Counted from the stretch's first letter, positions 13,103-23,822 are shown. The stretch: DNA of 64,000 bases from Anoplopoma fimbria (GCF_027596085.1 NC_072457.1:29180787-29244786), one strand, 5' to 3'. Numbers and translations are program-made. Notes: a model not told the origin generated them from the sequence alone.

Positions 13103-16100
13103 CTACCACAACTCTACAGAGGGCCACATTCTGCCATGCAAAAATAATATTTAGAAGAGGGCCATCTTGTGGTGTTCTAGCTAAATTACTGTGATTTAAA
13201 AAAAAACACCCCCACCTCAGATCAATTTTTGTTCAGAGCGCGTGGGTATGAAATCAGGTTTGCCTCAGCGCCTCTCGAGAGCAGACAAACTATTTCAATC
13301 TATTCCATAGATTTTCTTTCTTTTCTAGTTACATTTTTATGTTTCTGCAAGGCATTTCCTGCACAGAAACTCGACAACTTACATTGAAAACCTTTCTGAC
13401 TTCCAGAAATTCATTACTGTCTTTGTCCCCATCTTACTCCTCTCCATGCCTTTCTCTTTAGTTTTTTGTATTAAATATGTCAATACTTATTGAACAAATG
13501 AGGCAGCTGTGCCAATGCAAGTTTTGCCAGTGATATTGGTCACATAGTATCTGGTGCTTCTCTCGCTCATTAAATTCTGTAGATGTACCCTGAAGCAAGG
13601 CACTTAACCCCCAAGCTGTTTTAGCGTGCCTTCTTAGTGGCAAGCAAGAAAGCAATTAACCCTCTTTGAAAAAAATTCCATTTCAACTTGGTTTAAGTTA
13701 TTTCTTTCATCCCACTCAACCTTTTGTTTCCAGATTCTGGTTTGCCACTCACCTCCTCATTAGCCTCTCTTATCTTTCATAGTAAGCCCCACAGTGATGT
13801 ATAAATAGTGAACAAAACTTCTTCCCTGTCTTCCTGCAGGATGAAAAGAACCAACTGATGACTACAAATGTCTGGCTGTGGCAGGTAAAAATCAATGCTA
13901 ATCTCCAAAACTGAATATTTAAATTGTTAGGTGCTATTTGGTGAAACAACCATGACTTGAGTAGATAGGTTATGATCAGTTAATTTTAACAGTTTGATAA
14001 ACGTATTGTATGATTCATTAGCTGCAATATTATATGGAAGCCAATATAACATTTCAAATGTCACATATTTTGGTGTATAATTGTACTGAAAGACAATTAA
14101 TGTAGAGTTACAATGTTATGTAAATATATTTTTATATACACATATGTCTATAAGTGCAATGTGAATACAATCTGTGTCCGTACTTACTATCAAACTGCTA
14201 GTAGTTAATTGTATGACTTATATTTAAAAGTGCTTTAGTTAGATTTATAGATTCTTGCAAATTTAACATGTTAATTGCTACTGGAGAAATATCTAAATAA
14301 CATTGATACAGAAAAATCTGAATTAAATCACATATTTTCTTTTGCAGATATTCAGTAATTAAAATGTAAGGGTTTCTAAACAAATGCACACATGGCAGAT
14401 GTTGGGTAATTCCTTGTCTCTGATCGGCATAGACTAGAGTAATAAGATGCTTGATACATGTGTCTTATTCTTTACTTTCATCAATAACTATTTTCTACTT
14501 CTATGTTGATTCTTTAGAGCATTCTTAACTGTGATTCTTGGTTGGACCTCGTATATAAAATCCAAACATAGCATTGAAGGGTATCAACAAATTAGAATAT
14601 TATAGCAAAGACACATATTGACATTGACAAGGCAACAAGCAAACTCGGGGCAATGAGAAACATAGTTTCCATTTGCTCTGTGCAGTTAAGACTCTGGTGC
14701 TGTCCATGGTGCTGAAATGAAAAAGATGCACTTACACTTTCTTAAGTCTAGTGTCAAATCATGTTACTTATCCTGTTGTCTTATTATTTATTTAAAGGAG
14801 TGGGTTGATGTGAAGCTGAAGTGGAACCCAGATGACTATGGGGGTATTACCTCCATCAGAGTGCCTTCAGAGACTATATGGCTCCCTGACATCGTCCTGT
14901 ATGAAAAGTGAGTTATGCAGCACTCTGCACACATCAGTAGCACGTTCTGAGGCACTGCCTGATAACTGTGATGCATTTACATCAATTTTCCTTTCCTTAT
15001 TCACATCTTTTCAACATCTTACCAGGGGTGTAAATATAGACAGTGAAGGAAGGGAGGTTGCACTGGGACCTGTGGGGTGAGGGGGCCCGTAGAGAGAGCG
15101 AGCCCTCCAACAGTATGATGAGAGAAGAACGGGCTGTTATGGTGATTCAGATTGTCACCTAAGAAATAAGTCTGTGATCAAAAATGATGTATTTACTTTA
15201 AAATGGTGCAATTTGTTATATATTTCCTTGAAATGGCGAACTTATCTCCATAATGGTTTACTTTTTTGGGGGGGTAAAGAAGTTAGTAGCTGGTTTACAA
15301 AATCATAGGCTTATTCTACAGAGAGTAAAATATAAAACGCTATTCAATTGAACGAATCATTTCTTATTTCCTTTGATATTTTTGTGGGTTATATACATGT
15401 TGTAATTGTCCCATGTCAAGTTGCTATTAGATCTCGGATCATCCTGTATTTTGATCAGACAATAAGATGGTGTGTGTGTTAATTACTTTTACTTACCACC
15501 TCAACCTTTCTCTCTCCTTCTCATCTTCTCCCAGTGCGGATGGTCGCTTTGAGGGTTCCCTGATGACCAAAGCCATTGTGCGTTGGGATGGTACCATAAC
15601 ATGGACTCCACCTGCAAGCTACAAGTCCGCCTGCACCATGGACGTCACCTTCTTCCCCTTTGACCGACAGAACTGCTCCATGAAGTTCGGCTCCTGGACT
15701 TACGATGGGAACATGGTGGACCTGGTCCTAGTGGATCACTACGTGGACCGTAAAGACTTCTTTGATAACGGGGAGTGGGAGATCCTGAATGCAACAGGAC
15801 AAAGGGGAAGCAGGAGGGATGAGATGTACTGGTACCCGTTTCTCACCTACTCCTTCATCCTCAAGAGATTGCCTTTGTTCTACACCCTCTTCCTCATTAT
15901 CCCGTGCCTCGGCCTCTCCTTTCTAACTGTGCTGGTGTTTTATTTGCCATCCGACGAAGGAGAGAAACTGTCACTTTCCACGTCTGTGCTAGTGTCGCTC
16001 ACTGTGTTCCTCCTTGTCATAGAAGAAATCATCCCTTCATCTTCAAAAGTGGGTTTCTTCAGGAGGTTTACATCTAAGCCTATATTAATTTAAAAGTTTC

Positions 16101-18394
16101 TACTAGGCTTTAATTTTTTCAATCTGTCCTACTTTTTCCTGTGTTTAGTTATCCTAATTGTAATCTTAATTATAATATGTACAGATTACAACCACAGCTT
16201 TCTCAATTACCTGCATCTTAAACTGCATTTCAACTCATTACTGTAGGAAGCTACTGACGTCAGATACATATAGGTCCAATAAGAAGCCTACAAAGCTCCA
16301 AAATACAATGACTGCATCCAAAATCACTGGGTTATTTCAACCTCAGTTTTCAACTGTGCCATATTCTTTGAAGAGTATGTTTCATATGAAAACATCCCAC
16401 AATTCAACATAAAAAGTACTGAACAAGCAATAGACAATAACAAAGCTTCAACTACCATCTTGCATTGTAGGTATTCTGTAGAAGACAAATTTTAATTACT
16501 TCAGTGATCCCCTGACATTTCATCTAGCGCCACAAGTCAAAGATTTCACTCATTCCGTAAAATAGATTGACATCTACTAGATTTACTGAGGCAAAATTGT
16601 GTACAAACCTTAATGATTTCAAAACAATGAATCCTATTGACTTTGGTGATGTCTTTTCCTGACCTTTAGTGTCACCATAAGGTTGACATTTTTGTTTGTG
16701 AGTGAACTATTTTGACAACGCATGGATAGATTGCTGTGAAATTTGCTATAAATATTCAAGGTCTTGACAGGTTAATTTCAAATAAATGTTGTTAACTTTT
16801 CATCTAGCACCATCTTGAAGTCAAGACTTTCCAATACTTTGGTTTTTGCGCAATTACCTGCAAAACTAATGACGTTCCCATCGGCCTCCGCTGTACTTTA
16901 TGTTTAGTGCTAATTGGCAAATGTTAGAATGCTAACATGCTAAACTGTGAACCTTTCAACATGGGCATATTCACTCTAGAATTGAATGTTAGCACCTAGC
17001 TTGCACCACTGTGACTGAGCCGCTAGCATAGCTGTTTTCTTAGTCGCATTAAATATGTGTAATTTATGTTAACAAACTGCTAGAAACGAATCGAAATAAC
17101 ACATATTTCAAAAAGTCAGCTGTTAAACTGATTCAGCAACCTTTACATTTTTCTGTCACCAGGTTATACCACTGATTGGAGAGTACTTGCTCTTCATCAT
17201 GATCTTCGTCACTTTCTCCATCATCGTCACCGTCTTTGTCATTAACGTCCACCACCGTTCTTCTGCCTCTTACCACCCAATGGCCCCCTGGGTAAAGAGC
17301 CTCTTCCTCCAGAGACTGCCCAGACTGCTGTGTATGAGGGGGCACACTGACAGGTAATATAGGATCAACTGTAGTTTAAGGTTGGTCAACATTTTGAGAA
17401 AAAGGCTTATTTACTTTCCGTCCAAGAGTTAGAGAAGAAGATTAGCATAGTTTAGCATAACTATAAGCCAAATAATTTACTGGCCCTGGCCAAGAAATAC
17501 AGCCTTTGTGAAAAAACCAATTGTCGATTTGACAATTTTTTTTGTTTAGTTCCCAAAATGTTGAACTCTTCCATTAATATCTGCCAATACATTGTATGTT
17601 ATTAGAAGATAAATATGCACAAAAAAATTAAACACTAAGTGTCAATTTCCTCAGATACCACTTTCCAGATATGGAGATGCGCAGCCCAGAGCTGAAGACC
17701 CGCAAAGGTGCGGGGAGACGGGGAGCTCCAGGCCACAGTGGAGGTCAGCAGAGAGGCCCTCTCGCAGGGAAGGAGGACGATAACCAAGCCTGGCTGGCCA
17801 TGCTGGAGAAAGCAACAAATTCAGTTCGCTACATCAGCCGTCACATCAAAAAGGAGCATTTCATACGAGAGGTGCGTGGGCAGACATGGGATGAACGTCT
17901 TTGGTTGCATGCTGTTTTACATTCTCTTCTTATTTGTATGCCTCAGCGTTGGCGACAGCCATGGCCTGAGGCATAATGTTTTTAGGTTGTTTGCCCATTT
18001 GTCCCATTTTTGTGATGACAATATCTCAGGAACACCTGGAGGGAATTTCTTTAAATATTTCGCAAAAGTCTACTAATTTGGTAAAAAGGTCAAGTTTACA
18101 TTTTTTTGTCATAACTCAAGACTTCATATGCTAATTTTGACAATTTCTTACAAATGTTTGATAGAATAAAAATGATGAAGTGATGACATTTGGAAGGGGG
18201 AAGAGTAATTCTAGTTTGTACTGTCACATCTTATTATTTGTTAAATTTATCTCATTTGCTTAATAATAGCTATTAAAATGACACAAAGTAGTTCTTGTGT
18301 CCTTAATGAGGAATGTTTTCACTCTGAAAAAGTGCTTAAGGCTGACACAGATTCACAATTGTGGAACTTTCTTTTCTTTTCTGTCCCTGTTGCT

Positions 18395-18442
<48 letters not shown>

Positions 18443-18580
18443 ATTCAGGTTGTTCAAGACTGGAAGTTCGTGGCTCAGGTGTTAGACAGGATTTTCCTGT
18501 GGGCTTTCCTCACAGTGTCAATACTGGGAACTGTCCTTATCTTCACCCCTGCTCTGCAGATGTACTTCAGCACACCTTGA
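5099..18580 (+). CDS. chrnb3: Neuronal nicotinic acetylcholine receptor subunit beta-3 type (8 coding exons)
   Basis: Coding exons are 5099-5159, 11546-11697, 13840-13884, 14798-14907, 15535-16048, 17163-17353, 17655-17871 and 18449-18580, all GT-AG and in phase, giving 473 residues (human beta3 has about 458). The protein has a signal peptide (about 1-16), an extracellular domain with the Cys-loop C156-C170, M1 (about 237-259), M2 (about 267-287), M3 (about 297-320), a variable cytoplasmic loop (about 322-415) and M4 (about 444-466). Sequons occur at N54, N169 and N208. Loop C reads [10 protein letters not shown] (216-225), without the CC pair, so this is not alpha5. M2 has Val at 9' (V276), as in beta3/alpha5. 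Beta3 is an accessory subunit in heteropentamers, usually with alpha6. A start at 5084 would add five residues (MIGGS); I prefer 5099 for the shorter signal peptide and better ATG context. A teleost beta3 paralogue (e.g. 'beta5') cannot be excluded. Confidence 0.95.
6548..6600 (+). mobile_element. Degenerate tRNA-derived SINE head (candidate)
   Basis: TAGCTCGTTGG at 6548-6558 resembles a pol III A box with one base missing. A decayed B-box-like GGTACCTCG follows about 43 bases later (6592-6600), the spacing found in tRNAs. It does not read as a functional tRNA. An old SINE fragment is the likeliest explanation, with weak support. Confidence 0.3.
7301..7401. repeat. (CA)n microsatellite
   Basis: CA run of about 100 bases with one phase slip at 7320/7321, in intron 1 of the beta3-like gene. 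Confidence 0.99.
7800..8060. repeat. Dispersed fish repeat, family D
   Basis: Contains the phrase ACCAAGTAGTTTTGTAGC (about 7923-7940), which recurs almost identically near 28850 (ACCAGGTAGTTTTGTTGC). Both lie in blocks of similar composition. This looks like a dispersed repeat common in fish genomes; its class is unknown to me. Confidence 0.4.
8349..8362. promoter_or_regulatory. Perfect X-box (RFX-type) palindrome
   Basis: GTTACCATGGTAAC is a perfect 14-base palindrome that fits the RFX transcription factor consensus (GTNRCC, two bases, RGYAAC) exactly. It lies in intron 1, 3.2 kb downstream of exon 1. The match is seen; a function is inferred. Confidence 0.45.
10012..10081 (-). repeat. Family B dispersed repeat, proximal part
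   Basis: The text around GGCATGGCTCTAGGTATGGC (10014-10033) and CCACTTTGGTCCAGACT (10065-10081) matches one end of a repeat whose body continues at about 10729. The continuity suggests that the intervening 650 bases were inserted later. Strand is arbitrary. Confidence 0.45.
10082..10728. mobile_element. Possible hAT-like non-autonomous insertion inside family B repeat
   Basis: The block interrupts a family B repeat. The host sequence GTCCAGACT before it and GTCCAAACT after it could be a target duplication of 8-9 bases with one mismatch. The block begins AGAGGTAGGTGGTATACC and ends with GGTATAAATTTTAGGACCCC, partly complementary ends (TATACC against GGTATA, AGAGGT against ACCCCT). No transposase is visible. 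An 8-bp duplication would fit hAT elements. Boundaries are approximate. Confidence 0.35.
10729..11190 (-). repeat. Family B dispersed repeat, main part
   Basis: Contains the recurring phrases CTAGCACCAACATGAGGTTG (10841-10860), AACAACTATTGGATG and TTAGCAAATGTCAGCATGCT (11051-11070). Closely similar text occurs at about 16500-17045 (intron 5) and, reversed, at about 20400-20790. This is a repeat I recognise from many percomorph genomes but cannot assign to a class. Confidence 0.5.
11546..11697 (+). CDS. chrnb3: beta3-like exon 2
   Basis: Residues 21-71: mature N-terminus, including the helix [19 protein letters not shown] and the sequon N54-D-T. It ends at LVDV with phase 0 (donor GTGAGG). 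C60 replaces the tyrosine found in human beta3. Confidence 0.96.
11698..13839 (+). other. beta3-like intron 2
   Basis: A 2.1-kb intron. The only notable content is a long (CA)n tract at 12975-13101. The rest shows no coding signal. Confidence 0.9.
12975..13101. repeat. (CA)n microsatellite, interrupted
   Basis: CA run with two G interruptions near 13000-13010 followed by about 90 perfect bases. Confidence 0.98.
13840..13884 (+). CDS. chrnb3: beta3-like exon 3 (45 bp)
   Basis: Encodes [15 protein letters not shown] (72-86), the family-wide 45-base exon with phase 0 at both ends. W85 stands where human beta3 has lysine. Confidence 0.97.
13885..14797 (+). other. beta3-like intron 3
   Basis: A 913-base AT-rich intron with a near-perfect RE1 element 81 bases before the 3' splice site. 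Nothing else was recognised. Confidence 0.9.
14696..14716 (-). promoter_or_regulatory. RE1/NRSE silencer element (REST binding site)
   Basis: Read on the minus strand, the site is left half TTCAGCACC, spacer AT, right half GGACAGCACC. The canonical RE1 has right half GGACAGCGCC, so 20 of 21 positions match with canonical spacing. REST represses neuronal genes outside neurons, and a nicotinic receptor subunit gene is a textbook kind of target. The site lies in intron 3, 81 bases upstream of exon 4. The match is seen directly; occupancy is inferred. Confidence 0.85.
14798..14907 (+). CDS. chrnb3: beta3-like exon 4
   Basis: Residues 87-122 plus two bases of codon 123: [17 protein letters not shown] to WLPDIVLYE, ending in loop A. 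It is 110 bases long, the same length as in the second gene. Confidence 0.97.
14908..15534 (+). other. beta3-like intron 4
   Basis: A 627-base intron. A sequence beginning CAGGGGTG at 15023 resembles the end of hAT-type elements and is followed by text typical of decayed fish DNA transposons, but no second terminus was found. Confidence 0.85.
15535..16048 (+). CDS. chrnb3: beta3-like exon 5 (Cys-loop to M2)
   Basis: A 514-base exon coding for residues 123-294: the Cys-loop (C156 to C170, with the FPFDRQNC motif), W177, the loop C region without CC, M1 and M2 ([19 protein letters not shown]). It ends at SSSK in phase 0. In the alpha8-like gene the same region is spread over four exons. Confidence 0.98.
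16049..17162 (+). other. beta3-like intron 5
   Basis: A 1.1-kb intron. About half of it (16500-17045) is a family B dispersed repeat. No other feature was seen. Confidence 0.85.
16500..17045 (-). repeat. Family B dispersed repeat
   Basis: Carries TGATCCCCTGACATTTCATC (about 16505-16524), ATAAGGTTGACATTT (about 16677), AACTAATGACGTTCCCATCG (16864-16883) and the chain GCTAATTGGCAAATGTTAGA, matching the copy at 10729-11190. The strand label is arbitrary and the same as for that copy. Confidence 0.5.
17163..17353 (+). CDS. chrnb3: beta3-like exon 6 (M3 and start of cytoplasmic loop)
   Basis: Residues 295-357: [20 protein letters not shown] (M3), then [17 protein letters not shown] and the conserved amphipathic [13 protein letters not shown]. 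It ends two bases into codon 358. Confidence 0.97.
17354..17654 (+). other. beta3-like intron 6
   Basis: A 301-base intron. Most of its 5' half (about 17378-17505) is a degraded family A repeat (CATTTTGAG, GAGTTAGAGAAGAAGATTAG, TTAGCATA). Confidence 0.8.
17378..17505 (+). repeat. Family A foldback repeat, partial
   Basis: Short degraded copy of the repeat also seen at 35603-35755, 53472-53951 and 56955-57140. It shares the order CATTTTG, AGAGTTAGA, GAAGAT, TTAGCATA. Confidence 0.4.
17655..17871 (+). CDS. chrnb3: beta3-like exon 7 (cytoplasmic loop)
   Basis: Residues 358-430. The loop is basic and Gly/Arg-rich at first ([20 protein letters not shown]), then conserved [20 protein letters not shown] before M4. 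The variable part differs from mammalian beta3, as is usual. Confidence 0.95.
17872..18448 (+). other. beta3-like intron 7
   Basis: A 577-base intron ending in a (TC)n microsatellite (18399-18437) that forms the polypyrimidine tract of the exon 8 acceptor. The middle part (about 18000-18230) has phrases such as TCATAACTCAAGACTTCATA that look repeat-derived. Confidence 0.85.
18399..18437. repeat. (TC)n microsatellite acting as polypyrimidine tract
   Basis: A perfect 39-base TC run ends 10 bases before the acceptor AG (18447-18448) of exon 8. Confidence 0.97.
18449..18580 (+). CDS. chrnb3: beta3-like exon 8 (M4 and C-terminus)
   Basis: Residues 431-473: [18 protein letters not shown] then M4 and a short extracellular tail [12 protein letters not shown], stop TGA at 18578-18580. 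Confidence 0.97.
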   Translation, partial: VVQDWKFVAQVLDRIFLWAFLTVSILGTVLIFTPALQMYFSTP

Positions 18581-18999
18581 TGAACACACACACAAACTCA
18601 TGAATACTCTTCAACAGCTACGTCTTGTTTTCCAGTTTGTCTTGTCTGACGGCGACTTAATTAAAAAGCTCAATAAAACATTAACACTGTATATTTATTT
18701 TGAAGTAGTAGTTCTAAAGTATGGTTTGCATTTTGTAATGACTAGTTGAACTGCAGTGTTGGATGCAATATGTCATTCATTGTGAGGTGCATGCACAGGA
18801 GTGAAAAGGAATGAAAGCAATAAGCAGGTTATAGTAGCGTGTATGATTTGAATATCCATGTTTGTATAACTCTCACATTGTAATTATACATGCAACAAAA
18901 TGCAGTACATCACTCCATGAATGAGTTATTTTCTGTGTCACATGCACCATGTTGTTCAGCCAACTGTAAATGCTGTAATGAGGATGATAATAAAATAAA
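18581..18999 (+). other. 3' UTR of the beta3-like gene with poly(A) signals
   Basis: AATAAA occurs at 18672-18677 (92 bases after the stop) and in an overlapping pair at 18989-18999. Either could end the mRNA; the first would give an unusually short 3' UTR. Confidence 0.6.
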
Positions 19000-20209
19000 T
19001 ATAATGTACCAAATAATCTTTTCAGTACTATTTTGAGGCTAACTTAATGCTTACAACCTGGCAAAGGGGACAAGTATTCGGGAGGACGCCAGGTTTAAAG
19101 CATGGCAGTTTGTTTGTGTTAATTTGATAAACTGCTAGTTTGTTTGTTAATAATGTTTGCAACACAAAAGCATCAGACAGTTAAAGGATCTGGACCTTAA
19201 AGGGATGTATTTCTGATGGAGAACTGAAGCCGTAATCTGCTCTCTTTAAGGCCCCTAGACTCCTTTGCCAAAACCAGTGATTTTACCATGCAGAACCGCT
19301 GAGTCGATCGGTTATTTTACCCAAGTCACACAATAACACAAACTAACCAATTGATCGAGGTCTAATGATCTATCTATGCTCTTAGGAGAGATAAATTATG
19401 TTTGTGTTTGGGCTGTAATGACACAGTATCACCACTAAACGGCAGCAAACATCTATTTACCGTTTGTCACAAAAACAGGTGATTTTGCTTTAAGGACACT
19501 ATGATGTGATAAAAAAGTATTTCAAATATAGTATGTGAGCACACAAATGAGAAGTTACCACATTACATTTTAGGATGCCATGCTGCATACTTTTGTGTCC
19601 ATGATGAAACACTAATGATGTATATTCGTTCACAGTTCCAACCCGGATGAGTAGCTGCATGGGAGAAGGTTGCAGTCATTATTATCCAACAGAGCAGTGC
19701 AGACCTTCAGGGAGAGGTCACAATAAAATATAAACCTGTCTGAAGAGATTAGAAACAGCAGATACTATATGTAGCTCATAATGTTGACATTTGTTGAGAT
19801 TTAATCAAATATTTGTAGTGTTGGGGTATAGGTCATATAGCATTATACTGTCCCCCCCCTTCTGATCAACTCTACTTAAACGTTCCCCGTGTTGTCAGCT
19901 TTGCTAAAGGGCACATCATCATATTAATTACAAGAAGAGACAGTGGCTTCTTCATTTCCCACCCACTAATATTAACTGCTTCAACTTTCTTGTGTAGCCT
20001 TCGTGCTTTCGTCACCCACCAAATATTGTTACAAGTGGCAGTCCCTGGTGATATGACTGCGTGGTGTGCTTTGGCCTGGTTCTGGAGATACATGAGTTTG
20101 TTCTCTGACTTAGTGAAAGTCTCTCCCCTGTTTCCCCTGCACTTGAACAGTCTGACCTCATCCCACTCTTCTATTATTCACAGCTACTGATTTGACTCAG
20201 GCAGACAGG

Positions 20210-20324
<115 letters not shown>

Positions 20325-20399
20325 CTCAGACTGTGACAGATCAGGGTGGAAACAAGCTTTCAGGTCTTTGGATAAAAAAAAGATGGCACTGGATGAAAA

Positions 20400-20790
20400 G
20401 TGATCACCAACGTTTTTACAATTCACCCTGAGAGGAACGTGAATGTCTGTACCAAATTTCTTGGAAATCCATCTAATAGTTGTAAAGGAATTTCAATTAT
20501 AACCACAAATGTCAAATTCATGTTTGTGGCTAGTGGAAGTGTCAGGGGATCACCAAAATATGTACATTTCCATAATCTGGGAACTATGTACACTATTTAG
20601 TGCCAAGCCCTCTAGTCGATGTTATATGATATTTCACAGGATATGTAAAGCTCTGCTAGTGACACTGGATGAAAAGTCAGAGGATTAACAAAGTCAGTAG
20701 CATTCATCCTCTGAGGGCCAAACATTTCTGAACAAACTTTGCTGGCTATCCATCCAATAGTTGTTGAGATGTTTCAGTCTGGCAGGCAGA
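20400..20790 (+). repeat. Family B dispersed repeat, opposite orientation
   Basis: Contains GATCACCAACGTTTTTACAA (20402-20421), ATCCATCTAATAGTTGTAAA (about 20468) and CATCCAATAGTTGTTGAGAT (20752-20771), which are reverse complements of phrases in the copies at 10729 and 16500. Confidence 0.45.
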
Positions 20791-21532
20791 AGGCAGGATG
20801 ACAATACTCTCCCTTGAGCCAGGCAGATAGGGTGGCTTATATGAAAAACAAAACAGAAGCGTTTATCAGAGGCAACTAGAACTGCAATTATACATTTGGG
20901 GTTAATACTCTGTATAGACTCAACATAAAATATTTTATATTCATAGAGATTTGGATTCAATTGTAGTATTTGCCTGATGCCATATTGCAACCTAATCCAT
21001 GTGGGTGAACACAATTTACTAAACTCAATCTAATGCAGTCTGAATCCAATACATACCATTATACCAAGATATTATATTTCTATATCAGGTATTGATATGG
21101 TATTGCATTTTAAAAATAACATTGCTTGACAGAGACACATGGCTTGAAATACACAATAAAAGCTAATTCCAAGCAAAATTCAGTGTACAGTGTTGCCTTA
21201 ATTTTGCATTGACATGGGATTTGCTGACTTTATTTTCGGTGACTCTAGTGTACAGCTCCAGTAGCAATGGACATGAAAAGATTGAAAAGCTGATCAGGGT
21301 AGCACTCTGTGCTAGCACCCCTGGTAGAAATACTCAATTTTCTGCTTCACATCTGTTATCACTGCTGGAAAAGTGAAGCTCATCTGGATTGAAAAGCTGA
21401 AACACACATTCTCCACAAGGTCAGTGTCATTCTTAATGAAGCAACCCATGGTTGTACATCATGGGGAAATTACAGCTGGGTCAAGATGACTGTATCACCT
21501 GTGCTATAACGTATAACGCCCCATATACAAAC

Positions 21533-21564
21533 TGTGTGTGTATGTGTGTGTGTGTGTGTGTGTG
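21533..21564. repeat. (TG)n microsatellite, short
   Basis: About 32 bases of TG with one A interruption, followed by AGAGAG. Confidence 0.95.
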
Positions 21565-22139
21565 AGAGAGCCTCGTCACTTCCCAAAGCATGACTCAGAC
21601 TGCTAGTAGCACTAACTTAGTCATACGGTCATTTTAGGTGCTGCAAACCATAGCCCATTGCTAGTATTACTTTTCCTGTCTCTAGGTGTGATACTGCCTT
21701 TCAAAGAAATTACAGCTAGATTTGATCAGGACATTTAGTTGTTATGTCTTCTGTCATGAAATGATACAGTCTAAGTGAAAGTTTGGGTTTATTTTTTTTA
21801 CTTACCTAGACACAAGAGAAATAAAGTGAAGAAATGGATCGAGAGGCCAAAGCTGCAAAGAGAAGGATTAGCTCCTGTGCCATGTTGAGAGGTACATTGA
21901 CTGTGTTAATGGCTATGGATTTTAAGACAAGCCCACACTGCTCATGCTCCTGTGTAAGTAAATGTATCCATGGTAGATATGATATAGGTCACATCTAAAT
22001 ATTAAATATCTTGAATAGAGCAGGGTGGATTCTAAAGCTTCATATCTGTATTGAAAAGGCACAGTATACATTCATACAGGAAATAAGAATAAAATGACTA
22101 TGCGCAATGTGAGAATAGTTGTCAAGATGAATCAACAGA

Positions 22140-22460
22140 GAATCATCTGCCAACTCTGCAGTTCCCCCTGAGCTCTGCAGAGCGTTTCAGCATCTTTCAG
22201 CTTTTTCCTTTAGCTTTCAGGAGAAGTAAAGTTAGCTTTACGGTAAGCGTACTTTACTTTTCCAGCTAACTCTCACTGCTCTCATCGACCAGCAGGCAGC
22301 TGGTCTCAGAGAAAAACTGAAAAACAAACGTTTGCCACCTGTCCAGCACCTAACAGAAGACTGAGAAAGTTAGAAACTAGATGGTGAAGCATTTTTTTCA
22401 TCTCTGCTTTTGGTCTCTACCAACCTCTGAGGGAAATATCTGTCTCTCTAGCCTCTAAAT
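22140..22460 (+). repeat. Family E dispersed repeat
   Basis: Shares CAGTTCCCC, GGCTCTGCAGAGC-like and CATCTTTCAGCT text with about 27345-27560. Both look like diverged copies of a repeat frequent in percomorph fish. Confidence 0.35.
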
Positions 22461-23822
22461 GCTCAGCCGGTACAGTCTGGTTATTAGAACTGTGTCACCG
22501 GGGACAGATGTCTGTTGTAGCAGCAAAACGAGATTGGTGAGAGTGATGGCCGGACAGCTAAACAATGAGCTGAAATTCGCTATAAAGCTTAGGGGAGCTG
22601 CAGATTTAGGTGATGATTGTAATTTCCTGTAACATGTTCTTTGGTAGAGGCTACATTCAAGTGATTTCACTTCGGACACATGAATAGTACATTGATTTAA
22701 CATGGTGAAGTATGCCGAGACATATGCAACAGCATAAGCCTCAGCATAGACCTACATGTCCAGCCATGCTTGATGATCATGCTTCAGATGTTGTTTACAT
22801 GTTTATGATATGAATCGAATGGGCTCTGTGTTACTGCGTATCACATATATGTTAATATATGTGCGATAAAGGGATAAGGTGGACTACAAGAGACAATACA
22901 GTATACAGTATACAGGACTGCACTGTAAATAAACAGGTGCACACAGAGAAAAAGGCACATCAAAACATACACACGACCACACTTTCACAAATACGCACAC
23001 ACCATACCAACTCCAATCCCTGCAGGCTCATCCAAAAGGACATTTATTTAATGTGTGCTGATGGCAGTCTACATACATATACAACACTGTGTCCAGACTG
23101 GAACCAGAGGCAGACAGAAAGACAAGGAGGGGAGACTGGGGTTTACACACTGAGGCTAAAGCGAACAGGAGAGGGAGAGTGATACATAGTGAGGGCTGGA
23201 GAAGCCCTGCAGGCGCTCTCGTAATGGTCTGAGGACATAACCGCATCTGATGCTCAAAGGAAGTAGTGCGAGAGTACAGAACAGAGTAGTGGAGGAGAGG
23301 AAACAGCGGGGGAGAAGAGAGATGGAAGGTTTTATGATGAGGAGGAGGAGAGAGGACAGACAGGAAAATCCACAATGAATGAGTGGGTATGGCAGATGGG
23401 CCGAGGGTAAAAGAAAGGAGAAAACTGGAGGAAGTGAGAGTCAGTGAACAGGTGACTAAGAGGACGACAGAAGGAGTGAGAAGAGCATTAAGACGATGAC
23501 GCAAAGATGACGGGGTGGCATATATGGGCAAGCTAACAGATCAGGATGCAGATCATCTCTGCATCCACTGACAACTTGAAGCATCTCCATGCAAGCTAAT
23601 GAGAACGCATACTGACTGCCACACACAATTACAGCACCACACTGAAGCTCAGGCTGTTTCAACAGAAAAAAACATTTGTTGCACTATGCTTTAACACCTG
23701 GCCACACGAACCAAAAATCACCCCATTGGACGGCTGCCACGCTGATTGAGATGTGCCCAGTGATGCATGATAACATGAAATGATTTAACTGACTTAATTC
23801 ATGCCCATTGTCACCAATCCTG

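Noticed and set aside
15023..15300. hAT-type transposon beginning at CAGGGGTG in intron 4
   Set aside because: Only one possible terminus is visible; no matching CACCCCTG end or target duplication was found.
15467..16093. Reading the large open frame in exon 5 as a free-standing single-exon gene
   Set aside because: Its ends run into introns past a good acceptor (15534) and donor (16049). The inner part is clearly exon 5 of the receptor gene.
5099..18580. Identification of gene 1 as the alpha5 subunit
   Set aside because: The loop C vicinal cysteines present in alpha5 are missing ([10 protein letters not shown] instead), and the Cys-loop and M1 to M3 text fits beta3 better.
22859..23662. 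Overlapping open frames on both strands in the intergenic spacer
   Set aside because: They are Ser/Leu/Thr-rich translations of purine- or pyrimidine-biased DNA without splice context or family signature.
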